From: Schaedlerella arabinosiphila
Lineage (GTDB): Bacteria > Bacillota > Clostridia > Lachnospirales > Lachnospiraceae
Length of the DNA stretch: 64,000 nucleotides
Reading direction: 5' to 3'
NCBI RefSeq assembly: GCF_003885045.1
Contig: NZ_RHJS01000002.1
Location: 4,953,302 to 5,017,301, forward strand
The notes beneath the pieces are model-generated. The model worked only from the letters and a program-made list of their open reading frames with translations. It was not told the DNA's origin and made no database searches. A program made the position numbers and the translations under genes. This document shows, piece by piece, positions 34,189 through 42,622 of the stretch. Position 1 is the stretch's first letter. Each line of letters opens with the position of its first letter.

Positions 34189-35871
34189 TTACGCTATCGT
34201 TGTCTTTTTAAGTGAAATAACCAGCGCAGTTCCATTACATCCGAAATATGCCAATGACAATATCAACGATAATATCTTATATATCTCCAAATCAACTCTT
34301 CCCATTCCACATAGAATTCCACATATCAGAAATACTCCCAAGATAACAAATGCCGCAATCTTTAAAATTTTTGCAATTCCTGTTACTGTAAATGGAATAT
34401 CATCCTGATGCATTTCGTTTGCATATTTCTGAAGCTCCGTGCGATACTCATCTTCTTCTTTTTCTTCTTCCACATACTTCTCTTTCGCTCCCGCCATGCC
34501 TGCAAAAACAAGATACAGAACCATTGTCAACACGAATGCAGGCAACAGAATCAGATTACGATGAATGATACCTGTCAGCACAAGAGCGAACGAGAATATA
34601 ATAGAGATACCCCATGCCGCAGCTGCAGCCCAGTTAACATCTTGTTTTTTATATTCATTCCAGTATCTTGTATATCCAATCTTAGGGAATATAAAGTGTT
34701 CCGTGATACAGATGACGCCCGCACCTTCCACTGCCATCCCAAGGTATACAAGAATAGCGTCTGCCTTCTGAACATAGGGAAAACATGCCGCGATTGTAAT
34801 AATCACACCAATTATGTAGGTCATACTTTTCTGGCTGATTTTGTTAAAAACCACATTAAAGGACAATACAATGCGGTAAATCGTAGGGTTTGCCGTTGTC
34901 CAGCCTGCTATAATAACTGCAACCAATCCTGTATATCCAAGAAGTGTGAATGTTACTTCTCCTGGATCCAGCAATGTAAGAGGAGTGTTCAAAATAATAG
35001 CTGCTGTTGCTCCAAATACACCAGCAATAATCCATGCACAGAAATGACCGATATACATACCGACAGCAGAAGCATATCCATATTTATAGTTTTTCGCGTA
35101 GCGCAGCATCGGCATATCATTTAATCCAATGTGCCATGCAAGATTGCAGGTCCACGCAAATCCAATTACATGGAATACTCCTAAATTTTGCCCGGTCTCA
35201 CTTTCTCCATTCCACACATGCATATTCAGTAAATTCAGAAAATCTGATGGAGAATGGATTCCTCCTCCCCCTGTTGCTTCAATTAACTGTGGCAGTGTAA
35301 TCAACAGACCCACAAAGAATAAGCCGATCATCCACGGAACACAGGTTGTTGCAAATTTTGATACTCCTTCAAAGCCTTTTGCCACAATTAGCGTAATAAC
35401 TGTGCCTATAGCAATGACGATAAGAACAAATTTAATACTGGTAGGATACCAGTTAAGCTGTATCGGTACATTGAATACCCGACGAACTGCCGTTCCCGAA
35501 ATACTGATGCCGGCGGCAGCTAATGCTGCCAGTCCCAGTCCAAGTACGATATTATATACTTTTTGCAGCTTATTTCCAAAAACCCGCCCCAGATAACTGT
35601 ATAAGGTCAGTCTTGTGTCTGTTGCAATTTTTGCACAAAAAAACGTAAAGCAAAGAACCGCCAGAAAATTTCCGATAAATAAACCTATCAGTATATCACT
35701 TGCTGTACATCCGTATTGGACAAGTGTTGCTCCAATCACAAACTCTGTCGCAGCAATATGTTCTCCGCCGTATAATCCAATAAAACTTCCTATCCCATTC
35801 TGCTCTTTATCCGCCACCGGCCAATCCGGCCGTGGCGTAGAGCGTACTCTGTCCATTATATTTTTTGTCAT
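34189..35871 (-). CDS. NCS1-family (cytosine/purine permease-like) transporter
   Basis: A 560-residue membrane protein with about 12 hydrophobic segments and the NCS1 opening (GSFIGLYGGEHIAATEFVIG). The C-terminal cytoplasmic loop is acidic (YVEEEKEEDEY). NCS1 carriers usually import nucleobases or related compounds; here the neighbours are sugar-phosphate enzymes, so it probably imports the sugar or polyol substrate of the operon. That is unusual for the family. Confidence 0.8.
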   Translation of the reverse strand: MTKNIMDRVRSTPRPDWPVADKEQNGIGSFIGLYGGEHIAATEFVIGATLVQYGCTASDILIGLFIGNFLAVLCFTFFCAKIATDTRLTLYSYLGRVFGNKLQKVYNIVLGLGLAALAAAGISISGTAVRRVFNVPIQLNWYPTSIKFVLIVIAIGTVITLIVAKGFEGVSKFATTCVPWMIGLFFVGLLITLPQLIEATGGGGIHSPSDFLNLLNMHVWNGESETGQNLGVFHVIGFAWTCNLAWHIGLNDMPMLRYAKNYKYGYASAVGMYIGHFCAWIIAGVFGATAAIILNTPLTLLDPGEVTFTLLGYTGLVAVIIAGWTTANPTIYRIVLSFNVVFNKISQKSMTYIIGVIITIAACFPYVQKADAILVYLGMAVEGAGVICITEHFIFPKIGYTRYWNEYKKQDVNWAAAAAWGISIIFSFALVLTGIIHRNLILLPAFVLTMVLYLVFAGMAGAKEKYVEEEKEEDEYRTELQKYANEMHQDDIPFTVTGIAKILKIAAFVILGVFLICGILCGMGRVDLEIYKILSLILSLAYFGCNGTALVISLKKTTIA

Positions 35872-35899
35872 ATGAATTCCCTTCCCCGCAAAATTTTCA

Positions 35900-36541
35900 C
35901 TATGAAAGCAGTTCTATCATAGCATCTGCCATCGCCGTCAGAATAATGCAACATGAAGTTGCTCCTGCATCCAGTACGCCCTTAGAACGCTCGCCCAACC
36001 GGCTGGATCTTCCGAATTTTGCAACCATATCCTTCGTGGAATCCCTTCCGTCAGTAGCAGCTTCTTTCATCTTATTAAGCGCTAAAGAAAATTCTTCTCC
36101 CAAAACTGCACTTTCTTCAAGAGACTTTACTGCAGGCTCCAAAGTATCCACCAATGTCTTATCCCCAACCTGCGCCTGTACGATTTCTTGCAATCCGGCC
36201 AGCCCGCTTCTTAACATTTCAGCCAATACTTTCACATCTATATCTTCCTCATCTTCTCCTGCAGAAGCCGCGTCATTCAGAATCGTCCCGTAGATTGGCC
36301 CCATAGAACCCCCAATCTCCGCAAACAGGATTGTTCCTAATTCCTCTAAGCCTTCCGTAAAAGAAAATTCCTTATCTGCAAAACGGCTCTCAAACAGAGT
36401 AAAACCTTTGTTCATGTTCATACCATGATCACCGTCTCCGATTAGACCGTCAACCTCTCCCAGATACTCTTTGTTCGCCTGGATTCCTTTTACCATTGCC
36501 ATCAGTATCTGTTTTCCATCTTTATTTTTAAATGTATTCAT
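35900..36541 (-). CDS. dhaL: DhaL-type kinase subunit (ATP/ADP-binding)
   Basis: A 213-residue DhaL. Mg-ADP site GDGDHGMNM near residues 35-43, GGSMGPIYG near 97-105 and SRLGERSKG near 179-187. Together with DhaK it phosphorylates dihydroxyacetone or a related short ketose. No DhaM phosphoryl donor is seen, so ATP use, or a host DhaM, is implied. Starts 9 bases after dhaK. Confidence 0.85.
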   Translation of the reverse strand: MNTFKNKDGKQILMAMVKGIQANKEYLGEVDGLIGDGDHGMNMNKGFTLFESRFADKEFSFTEGLEELGTILFAEIGGSMGPIYGTILNDAASAGEDEEDIDVKVLAEMLRSGLAGLQEIVQAQVGDKTLVDTLEPAVKSLEESAVLGEEFSLALNKMKEAATDGRDSTKDMVAKFGRSSRLGERSKGVLDAGATSCCIILTAMADAMIELLS

Positions 36542-36550
36542 TTCTGCACC

Positions 36551-37555
36551 TCAATTCTGCTTTAAGCCCATGCTGTTAGCGGGTGTATCAATTAGCTCTT
36601 TTAACTCATCGTCCAGTTTCATAAGCGTCAATGTTGCTCCCATCATTTCCATAGATGTAAAATAATTCCCCACATATGGGCGATATACATGAATCCCTTT
36701 TTCTTTTAGCAGGCACTCTATCTCATCATACAATACATACAACTCCATCACAGGAGTCGCGCCCAAACCGGAAACTAATGCGACAACCTCATCGCCTGCC
36801 TCAAAAGGATAATCTGGAACAACAACGTCAACCATTCTTTTTGCCATTTCTGCGGCGTTCTCAAGCTTACATACAGCAATTCCCGGTTCTCCGTGATGTC
36901 CGATACCAACTTCCATCGTGCCTGGCTTTATCTCAAAATTCGGATGTCCGACTGCCGGAAGTGTACATGGCGCAAGACCTATCCCAACGCTGCGCGTATT
37001 GTCAATTGCCTTCTGTGCAGCAGCAATTACTTCATCAAGATTTCCACCCTTAGCCGCCTTAGCGCCGCCGACTTTCCACATCAGAACTTCCCCTGCAACA
37101 CCGCGGCGTTTTTCGCACTGTTCCTTAGGTGCAGAAGCAACATCATCATTTGCAACCACTGTCTTTACAGTAATTCCCTGCTTTTTCGCCATCTTTACTG
37201 CCATTTTCACATTCATATTATCACCCGAATAATTGCCATACAGACAGGCAACTCCCTGCCCCTGATCAGCTGCTTTGAAACTGTCCAGGAACGCTGCCGC
37301 TGTAGGAGAAGAACATATTTCCCCAACCGCAGCAGCATCACAGAGATTCTTTCCTACATATCCGATAAATGCCGGCTTATGCCCTGAGCCTCCACCTGTT
37401 ACAACACCAACCTTATCTGCCGGGATATTCTTTGCTTTCACAACACGTTTATTATCCGTAGCTTCAACAATATCAGCATGCGCCTTCAAAAACCCGTTTA
37501 ACATCTCATCTACAATATCATCTGGATTATTCATAATTCTTGGAATCTGAGCCAT
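36551..37555 (-). CDS. dhaK: DhaK-type kinase subunit (ketose-binding)
   Basis: A 334-residue DhaK. It has GGGSGHKPAFIGYVG near 54-68 and the covalent-substrate His in VGIGHHGEPG near 216-225. It binds the carbonyl of dihydroxyacetone or a tetrulose through this histidine. Encoded 9 bases upstream of dhaL and 20 bases after the dehydrogenase gene, one operon. Confidence 0.88.
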   Translation of the reverse strand: MAQIPRIMNNPDDIVDEMLNGFLKAHADIVEATDNKRVVKAKNIPADKVGVVTGGGSGHKPAFIGYVGKNLCDAAAVGEICSSPTAAAFLDSFKAADQGQGVACLYGNYSGDNMNVKMAVKMAKKQGITVKTVVANDDVASAPKEQCEKRRGVAGEVLMWKVGGAKAAKGGNLDEVIAAAQKAIDNTRSVGIGLAPCTLPAVGHPNFEIKPGTMEVGIGHHGEPGIAVCKLENAAEMAKRMVDVVVPDYPFEAGDEVVALVSGLGATPVMELYVLYDEIECLLKEKGIHVYRPYVGNYFTSMEMMGATLTLMKLDDELKELIDTPANSMGLKQN

Positions 37556-37575
37556 GGTAATTTCTCTCCTTTCAT

Positions 37576-38664
37576 CTACTCTGCATTCGGCAGAAGTACA
37601 ACCTTCATTGCACCGTCTTTTCCGGTTTTTGCAAGTTCAAATGCTTCTTTCCATTTCTCTATTGGGAATTTATGGGAAACAACTCCTTCTGTTGGAAGTT
37701 TTCCGTTTCCAATCCATTCAATTACAGTATCATAACAGTACGGACTTAAGTGTGCTCCCAAAAGATCCAGTTCCTTACGGTCTGAAATAATACTCCAGTC
37801 AACCGTTACCGGCTGTCCAAACACTGAAAACTCGACAAACCGCCCCATCTTACGGATTGCGTCCAGTCCCTGCTGAACACTTGACGGATGTCCCGTCGCT
37901 TCAATATAAATATCACATCCATATCCATCCGTAAGCTCTTTAATCTTAGCAACTACGTCCTGTTTTGCCGGGTTCATCACAATATCTGCCCCAAATTCTT
38001 TTGCCTTTTTAAGCCTTGCTTCATTCATATCCAACACGATAAAGAGGCTCGGATTCGCCTGATGGATTGCTCCAACCATACCAAGACCAAGAGTTCCGGC
38101 TCCCGAAAGAACTACCACATCTTTTGTTGTAATCTGTGCACGCTCAACACAATGGAAAGCGCATCCATAGGGTTCAATCAATGCTGCGTCTTCAATTGGC
38201 ATATCTGCTGGAACCAAATAAGGAATCGCTTCCTTCGTCAAACGAACATACTCTGCCATACCGCCATTTACATTATTCTGAAATCCAAACAAATCATGTT
38301 TTTCACACATCCAGTGTCTTCCGGTTTTGCAAAAACGACACTCTCCGCATGGAACAATTTGCTCCGGACAAATACGGTCACCAAGTTTCCAGTTTCCTTT
38401 CACATTTTTTCCCATCTCAACAACTGTTCCGACAAATTCATGTCCGGGAATCATCGGCGCTTTAATGTACTTAGGCTGCCCGTCCAGTCCCCAGAAGCTT
38501 GCCGCCCCTCCAAATGCCTTTACATCTCCGGCACAGATTCCACAGGCCTCTACTTTTAATATCATCTCTCCTTCACCTGCATGAGGCGTCTCTACTTCTT
38601 CCAGACGATAATCTCCAGGTTCATATGCAACGATTGCTTTCATTTTCTCTGGTAAATTGTTCAT
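37576..38664 (-). CDS. Zinc-dependent alcohol/polyol dehydrogenase
   Basis: A 362-residue medium-chain dehydrogenase. Catalytic zinc region CGICAGDVKAF and GHEFVGTV, structural zinc ligands in CGECRFCKTGRHWMC, and nucleotide-binding GAGTLGLG. Probably oxidises a polyol (for example threitol/erythritol-like) to the ketose phosphorylated by DhaK/DhaL. The start at 38664 (MNNLPEKM) is preceded by AAAGGAG. First gene of the operon. Confidence 0.85.
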   Translation of the reverse strand: MNNLPEKMKAIVAYEPGDYRLEEVETPHAGEGEMILKVEACGICAGDVKAFGGAASFWGLDGQPKYIKAPMIPGHEFVGTVVEMGKNVKGNWKLGDRICPEQIVPCGECRFCKTGRHWMCEKHDLFGFQNNVNGGMAEYVRLTKEAIPYLVPADMPIEDAALIEPYGCAFHCVERAQITTKDVVVLSGAGTLGLGMVGAIHQANPSLFIVLDMNEARLKKAKEFGADIVMNPAKQDVVAKIKELTDGYGCDIYIEATGHPSSVQQGLDAIRKMGRFVEFSVFGQPVTVDWSIISDRKELDLLGAHLSPYCYDTVIEWIGNGKLPTEGVVSHKFPIEKWKEAFELAKTGKDGAMKVVLLPNAE

Positions 38665-38781
38665 TGTTTTTCTCCTTTCATTTTCACACAATTTTTCTTT
38701 AATTATTGAATTGCCCTAATATCAATTTTTGACTCCGTAATACATGCTGATTGTTTTCTTGTATTCTTTTGTATTTTTATC

Positions 38782-39041
38782 AGACAAAAGTGTGTAAAAA
38801 AAATTGTCTAAATCTCACCTCCATTAAATTTTTGAGAATTCTTCATTGTCTGAATTCTCTTCACTTTTGTCTTCTCATTGTACATAAGTATATACTTTAT
38901 GTATTTCTATGTCAATTGCTCTTTTTTACAGTTTTAGCATTAAATTTTTGTGATATTTTCACAATCAAATTTGAATTTGCATTTTTCCAATCTATCTATT
39001 ATAATGAAATTAAAATTGACTCACAGTATACTTATGTATTT
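38782..39041. promoter_or_regulatory. Regulatory region between the operon and its ROK regulator
   Basis: Contains several symmetric sites: AGACAAAAGTG at 38782 with its perfect inverse CACTTTTGTCT at 38862; AGAATTC / GAATTCT at about 38836-38859; the palindrome AAGTATATACTT at 38886; and TATACTTTATGTATTT at 38891 with a near copy at 39027. A promoter for the ROK gene is TTGCAT (38977), 17 bases, TATAAT (39000). The near copies are candidate ROK operators. Confidence 0.5.
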
Positions 39042-39102
39042 GAACAATGCAAATCTGTTGTATTTAATAATAGCCATTAAAGACAAAAGAGGTATTAAGA
39101 TT

Positions 39103-40242
39103 ATGATTCAAAGCAACACTGACATTAAACAGATCAACCGTAAAAATGTACTTTCTTATATTTATACACAGCGTAGCGCAACACAGAAATCTATCAAAGA
39201 TACACTCCAATTAAGTCGTTCAACGATCGTTCAGATTCTAAAGGAATTTGAAGATCAGAAACTGATCCTGCGGGGGGAAGTATTAGAGTCCACTGGCGGA
39301 CGTCCTGCCACAAGCCTACGCTTTAATCCAAATTCAAAGATTGCAATCGGCATCGAACTTTTGGCTGAACATTATGAAATCATCGCGCTGAATCTATACG
39401 GAGAAACAATAAAGTTCGAAAAATTTATTTCTCCTTATGAGAACACCGAAAGCTATTACACGCTGGTATGTAAATCCGCACAGCTTTTAATCGCATCTGT
39501 CACAAATGACCCTGACAGAATTCTCGGAGTCGGAATCGTGCTTCAGGGTCTGATATCCACTGATGGGACACAAATAACTTACGGGAAAATTTTAGATTGT
39601 ACAGGTCTTCGGATTGAATCTTTTTCCCATCATCTGCCATATCCTTGCCTGTTTTTTCATGATGCAGAAGCAGCAACCGCTGATGAAATGTGGCAGTCAT
39701 CCCAGTTAAATAATGCAATCTACATTCATATCCGAAGCAATATGAGTGGTTCAATAATTGTAAACAGGGAATCTCTGGTTGGCACTGAATTAAAAAGCGG
39801 GGTATTTGAGCATATGACAATTGTACCCGGTGGGAAGCCCTGTTACTGTGGAAACCGTGGATGCCTTGATGCATATTGCTCCACGAATGCGCTTTTTAAT
39901 AAGGAGGAAACACTGGAGTCCTTCTTTCAAATGCTCCGGACAGGAGACATAAACATTAAAAAGCGTTGGCTTGAATATCTGCATTACCTGGCACTTGCAA
40001 TCAATAACCTCCATATGTTCATGGACTGCCCTGTCATTTTAGGTGGTACAATTGCCAAATATCTGCAAGGCAGCGACATCAAACTGCTACACCAATTTGT
40101 TCAGAATAATACAGCCTTTCCAACAGAGCGTGAATTTATTAAAGTTACATGCTGTCCAGATTCCCCAATCAGCAGGGGGGCTGCTTTACATTTTATCAAA
40201 CAATATCTGCGCTCTTTACTTGGGAACAACGTTACTTTTTGA
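39103..40242 (+). CDS. ROK-family transcriptional repressor
   Basis: A 379-residue ROK repressor. N-terminal winged HTH (KNVLSYIYTQRSATQKSIK, LSRSTIVQILKEF), then the ROK sugar-kinase-like fold with the zinc motif CYCGNRGCLDAYC near 248-260. The start at 39103 (MIQSNTDIKQ) has AAGAGG upstream. Divergent from the sugar operon, so it most likely represses it and responds to a sugar or sugar phosphate. Confidence 0.85.
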   Translation: MIQSNTDIKQINRKNVLSYIYTQRSATQKSIKDTLQLSRSTIVQILKEFEDQKLILRGEVLESTGGRPATSLRFNPNSKIAIGIELLAEHYEIIALNLYGETIKFEKFISPYENTESYYTLVCKSAQLLIASVTNDPDRILGVGIVLQGLISTDGTQITYGKILDCTGLRIESFSHHLPYPCLFFHDAEAATADEMWQSSQLNNAIYIHIRSNMSGSIIVNRESLVGTELKSGVFEHMTIVPGGKPCYCGNRGCLDAYCSTNALFNKEETLESFFQMLRTGDINIKKRWLEYLHYLALAINNLHMFMDCPVILGGTIAKYLQGSDIKLLHQFVQNNTAFPTEREFIKVTCCPDSPISRGAALHFIKQYLRSLLGNNVTF

Positions 40243-40485
40243 ACATCAATTATTAAGTACAACCTTCCGCTTATGTCAATATCATGCTGTTTGAATCAAA
40301 TTGGTTAAAAATTTATATACGGTTTATTTGTCAGAGAGCTTTTGACTCTCTATTATATATCAGTTATTTATTTTAATTAGAGGACTATAATTTTAGTAAA
40401 ACGGTGTATGCATTTTGCACTAACGGTGTACTTAGTCCATTATAATCGGCGCATTTTAGACATTGCCTCTACTATCTAATCCATG

Positions 40486-40547
40486 TCCTGATAGCCCGTT
40501 AAGAGTATCGTAGGTGGCTTCAACGAACCCTTGACAGGCTATCAGGA
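40486..40547. repeat. Long hairpin in the cargo right flank
   Basis: Perfect 11-bp arms TCCTGATAGCC and GGCTATCAGGA with a 40-base loop. It could be a structured RNA or a protein-binding site; no T-run follows. Confidence 0.4.
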
Positions 40548-40621
40548 ATGATAATCTCCTAATTAAGAAGCAACGCCGTTCATCCGAAATATTACTCCGT
40601 TGAAGCGGAATGACTTCGCTA

Positions 40622-40638
40622 TTCGTCCGAAATTTGCA
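40622..40638. repeat. Right boundary repeat of the cargo block
   Basis: TTCGTCCGAAATTTGCA, identical to 33152-33168. It lies 36 bases after the stop of the HTH_16-type gene. Confidence 0.6.
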
Positions 40639-40673
40639 AGAGGACAGATAAACTCATCCTCTAATTCTTTTTA

Positions 40674-40862
40674 TTATTCTAGTTTTCTAAAATACCGAAT
40701 ACATTTCAATGTTTCTAAAATCAGTTCCTGATACAAATCTTCGTCAAAAACGCCTTCAACCAATGCATTCCGTACCAGCATCGGACGAATCATTTCCAGT
40801 ATCTGTTTTATAGCCACTTTTTCACCCTGTTTCGCCCGAAACAAAATCTCTTCAAATTCCAT
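40674..40862 (-). CDS. HTH_16 conjugative-transposon-type protein (Tn916 Orf8-like)
   Basis: A 62-residue helical protein (FEEILFRAKQGEKVAIKQIL, DLYQELILETLKCI) resembling the small HTH domain encoded next to the sigma-like gene in Tn916-type transposons. Its start shares a base with the stop of the sigma-like gene upstream, so they act as a split sigma pair. Confidence 0.7.
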   Translation of the reverse strand: MEFEEILFRAKQGEKVAIKQILEMIRPMLVRNALVEGVFDEDLYQELILETLKCIRYFRKLE

Positions 40863-41299
40863 CAGCTCTTACCTCCCATCCATTTTCGAATCTTGTAGAT
40901 AGCATAATAATAGATATTCTTTATCTTATCTTCCTTAATTCCATTTATACAACCTATCTCTCTAAAAGTTCTCTCCTCAAAAACATGCTGGTAAATGAAA
41001 TGCCTTTCATCCTCTCGAAGCATCATAAGAGCTTCTGTAAGCCTTTGGTCTGCTAATTCATTCCATTCTGGATATTGTCCTTCCCGTTCTTTGGAAAGAA
41101 TTTCTTCTCTATAACGTAATTCTATCATTTCGTCTATCGAAGAACTAAAATCCACCAAAGATTCTTCTAAAGGCTTTTCTACTCTGCCAATCTTTTCTTT
41201 TTTCTTCAGATAATTCCATCTCTTCCATCGGATACATTTCTGCAGATATGCAGTAAAGTAATTCTTTGTTTTATCTCCTGTATAATCATATTCGTTCAT
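40862..41299 (-). CDS. Sigma-70-family factor (Tn916 Orf7-like)
   Basis: A 145-residue sigma-like protein with an acidic centre and a C-terminal region 4 HTH (RTFREIGCINGIKEDKIKNIY). Start at 41299 (MNEYDYTG) chosen for GGAGGGAAG; the longer frame has none. In Tn916-type elements this gene and its HTH partner switch on excision and transfer genes, with a divergent XRE repressor; here the XRE gene is at 41711. Confidence 0.75.
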   Translation of the reverse strand: MNEYDYTGDKTKNYFTAYLQKCIRWKRWNYLKKKEKIGRVEKPLEESLVDFSSSIDEMIELRYREEILSKEREGQYPEWNELADQRLTEALMMLREDERHFIYQHVFEERTFREIGCINGIKEDKIKNIYYYAIYKIRKWMGGKS

Positions 41300-41710
41300 A
41301 TTCTTCCCTCCAAAATCTCCAAAATCAATCTGTTTCAAAGATTTCTAAGGGTGGAGAACGGCAATGACATTCCATGGCAGACTCTATTTCTACATAAAAA
41401 ATACTGCCAAACCGGCATATTACCAGTCTGACAGCATAAAAAGGTAATCGAATTTCATGTATTATATGAAGCGTTGTTGCGTGATATACTGCATCTATGC
41501 AAGTCTCATACACCCACCATGCGGTTACGATTTTTTTAACAAACTACTTACTGCATATTTTCCTTTCCTGCCATATATAAAATTGAATTTCTTGTTTTCC
41601 TGCCTGTCACGCATCAAACACGCAATATAATACGCGAAAACAGGTGTTTTAACGCATTTCATATAGTGCATATCTCATGTAAAATATAAGAACTAAGTGA
41701 GGTGATACAA
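41300..41710. other. Divergent regulatory region, no gene
   Basis: About 400 bases between the sigma-like and XRE genes, AT-rich, with a TAAAAT element and promoter-like sequence just before the XRE gene. No clear hairpin or gene. Confidence 0.4.
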
Positions 41711-42043
41711 ATGATGGCTAAGAAATTATTAGGAGATGCGGTAAAAGAAGAACGATTAAGAAGAAATCTGTCCCAGAATGCTCTTGCTGAAATGGTGCAT
41801 GTATCTCTCCGCACCATCTCTGATATTGAAAATTACAATGGTAATCCCCGGTTTGAAAATCTGTACTTATTGGCATCTTATTTGAATTTATCCATAGATG
41901 CAGTCTTTAATGGTGAAAACGAGCCCATGGATTCTACCATGAAACAGATTATCGCAGAACTTAATCAGTGTTCCAATGAAACAAAGCGCCTGGCACTTGG
42001 GACATTGCGCGGTCTCTTATCCGCAGTATCCCAGAACCAATAG
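41711..42043 (+). CDS. XRE-family repressor (Tn916 Orf9-like position)
   Basis: A 110-residue Cro/C1-type protein (RLRRNLSQNALAEMVHVSLR, then TISDIENYNGNPRFENLYLL) with a C-terminal dimer-type helix. Start 41711 has GAGGTG 7 bases before it. It is divergent from the sigma/HTH_16 pair, the order seen in Tn916-type transposons, so repression of those genes is likely. Confidence 0.8.
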   Translation: MMAKKLLGDAVKEERLRRNLSQNALAEMVHVSLRTISDIENYNGNPRFENLYLLASYLNLSIDAVFNGENEPMDSTMKQIIAELNQCSNETKRLALGTLRGLLSAVSQNQ

Positions 42044-42164
42044 TCTTTATTTTTGCATCCCATATTGACTTAACCATTGTTTTTGAGTATAAAAAACGAA
42101 TCTGTGAGTAATCTGTGGTAAATCTGTGCGTTTAGATGGAAGATAGAAAAAATCCAAATATGAT

Positions 42165-42198
42165 AAAAGCAGCCCCGCTTATGATGGGACTGCTTTTT
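42165..42198. terminator. Bidirectional terminator
   Basis: Stem AAAAGCAG(C)CCC / GGGACTGCTTTT, loop about 8 bases, T-run after. It lies between the convergent XRE gene and the ParR-like gene. Confidence 0.75.
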
Positions 42199-42244
42199 CT
42201 TTGTTACGTTTTATAACAGCTATGTTTAATAGTTATAAACCTGA

Positions 42245-42622
42245 TTAGTTCTTGCGGAAGATATCCATTGCATCCATAATGTTCTGGGTTATGCTTTCAT
42301 CCATTTCCTTCTCTTCAGGCGAAAGATCCAAAACCGAATCGGAAGACTGATCTTCCTTACCAGCAGAGATTGCCAGGCACCCGCTCATGGCTTTTTCCAG
42401 TTCTTTCTGTATCAGTTTTTCCAAAAGAGGCTGAAATGATTCCACATGAAAATCAGGGATTCTTTCTGAATCAACACCATCTACATAGCTTAAAATAGCA
42501 GCAGCAATCAACTGGGCCTTCTTCTTCGTTCCGTTCAGAATCTCTGCAGCCCGTACATGAACTGGATCTGTTTCATCAAATCCAATGGTAAATACATACG
42601 GATTTTTCTTCGCCATATCCAT
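42245..42622 (-). CDS. parR: ParR-like partition protein
   Basis: A 125-residue protein located directly after parM; its ATG overlaps the parM stop (TGATG). The N-terminal half (HVRAAEILNGTKKKAQLIAAAILSYVD) fits a ribbon-helix-helix-type centromere binder, and the C-terminal half is acidic. In actin-type partition the adaptor links the centromere to ParM filaments. Identification rests mainly on position and size. Confidence 0.65.
   Translation of the reverse strand: MDMAKKNPYVFTIGFDETDPVHVRAAEILNGTKKKAQLIAAAILSYVDGVDSERIPDFHVESFQPLLEKLIQKELEKAMSGCLAISAGKEDQSSDSVLDLSPEEKEMDESITQNIMDAMDIFRKN

Larger units (their letters stand above)
40243..40673. other. Intergenic region with long hairpin and boundary repeat
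   Basis: No gene seen in about 430 bases. It includes the hairpin at 40486-40547, a TATAAT-bearing segment near 40440, and right boundary repeat 40622-40638 with a weaker copy (GTTCATCCGAAAT) at about 40579. Confidence 0.5.

Noticed and set aside
38982..38993. Fourth occurrence of TTTTCCAATCT upstream of the ROK gene
   Set aside because: The second block CTATTACT is missing at the 14-base position, so it was not counted with the three-copy motif.
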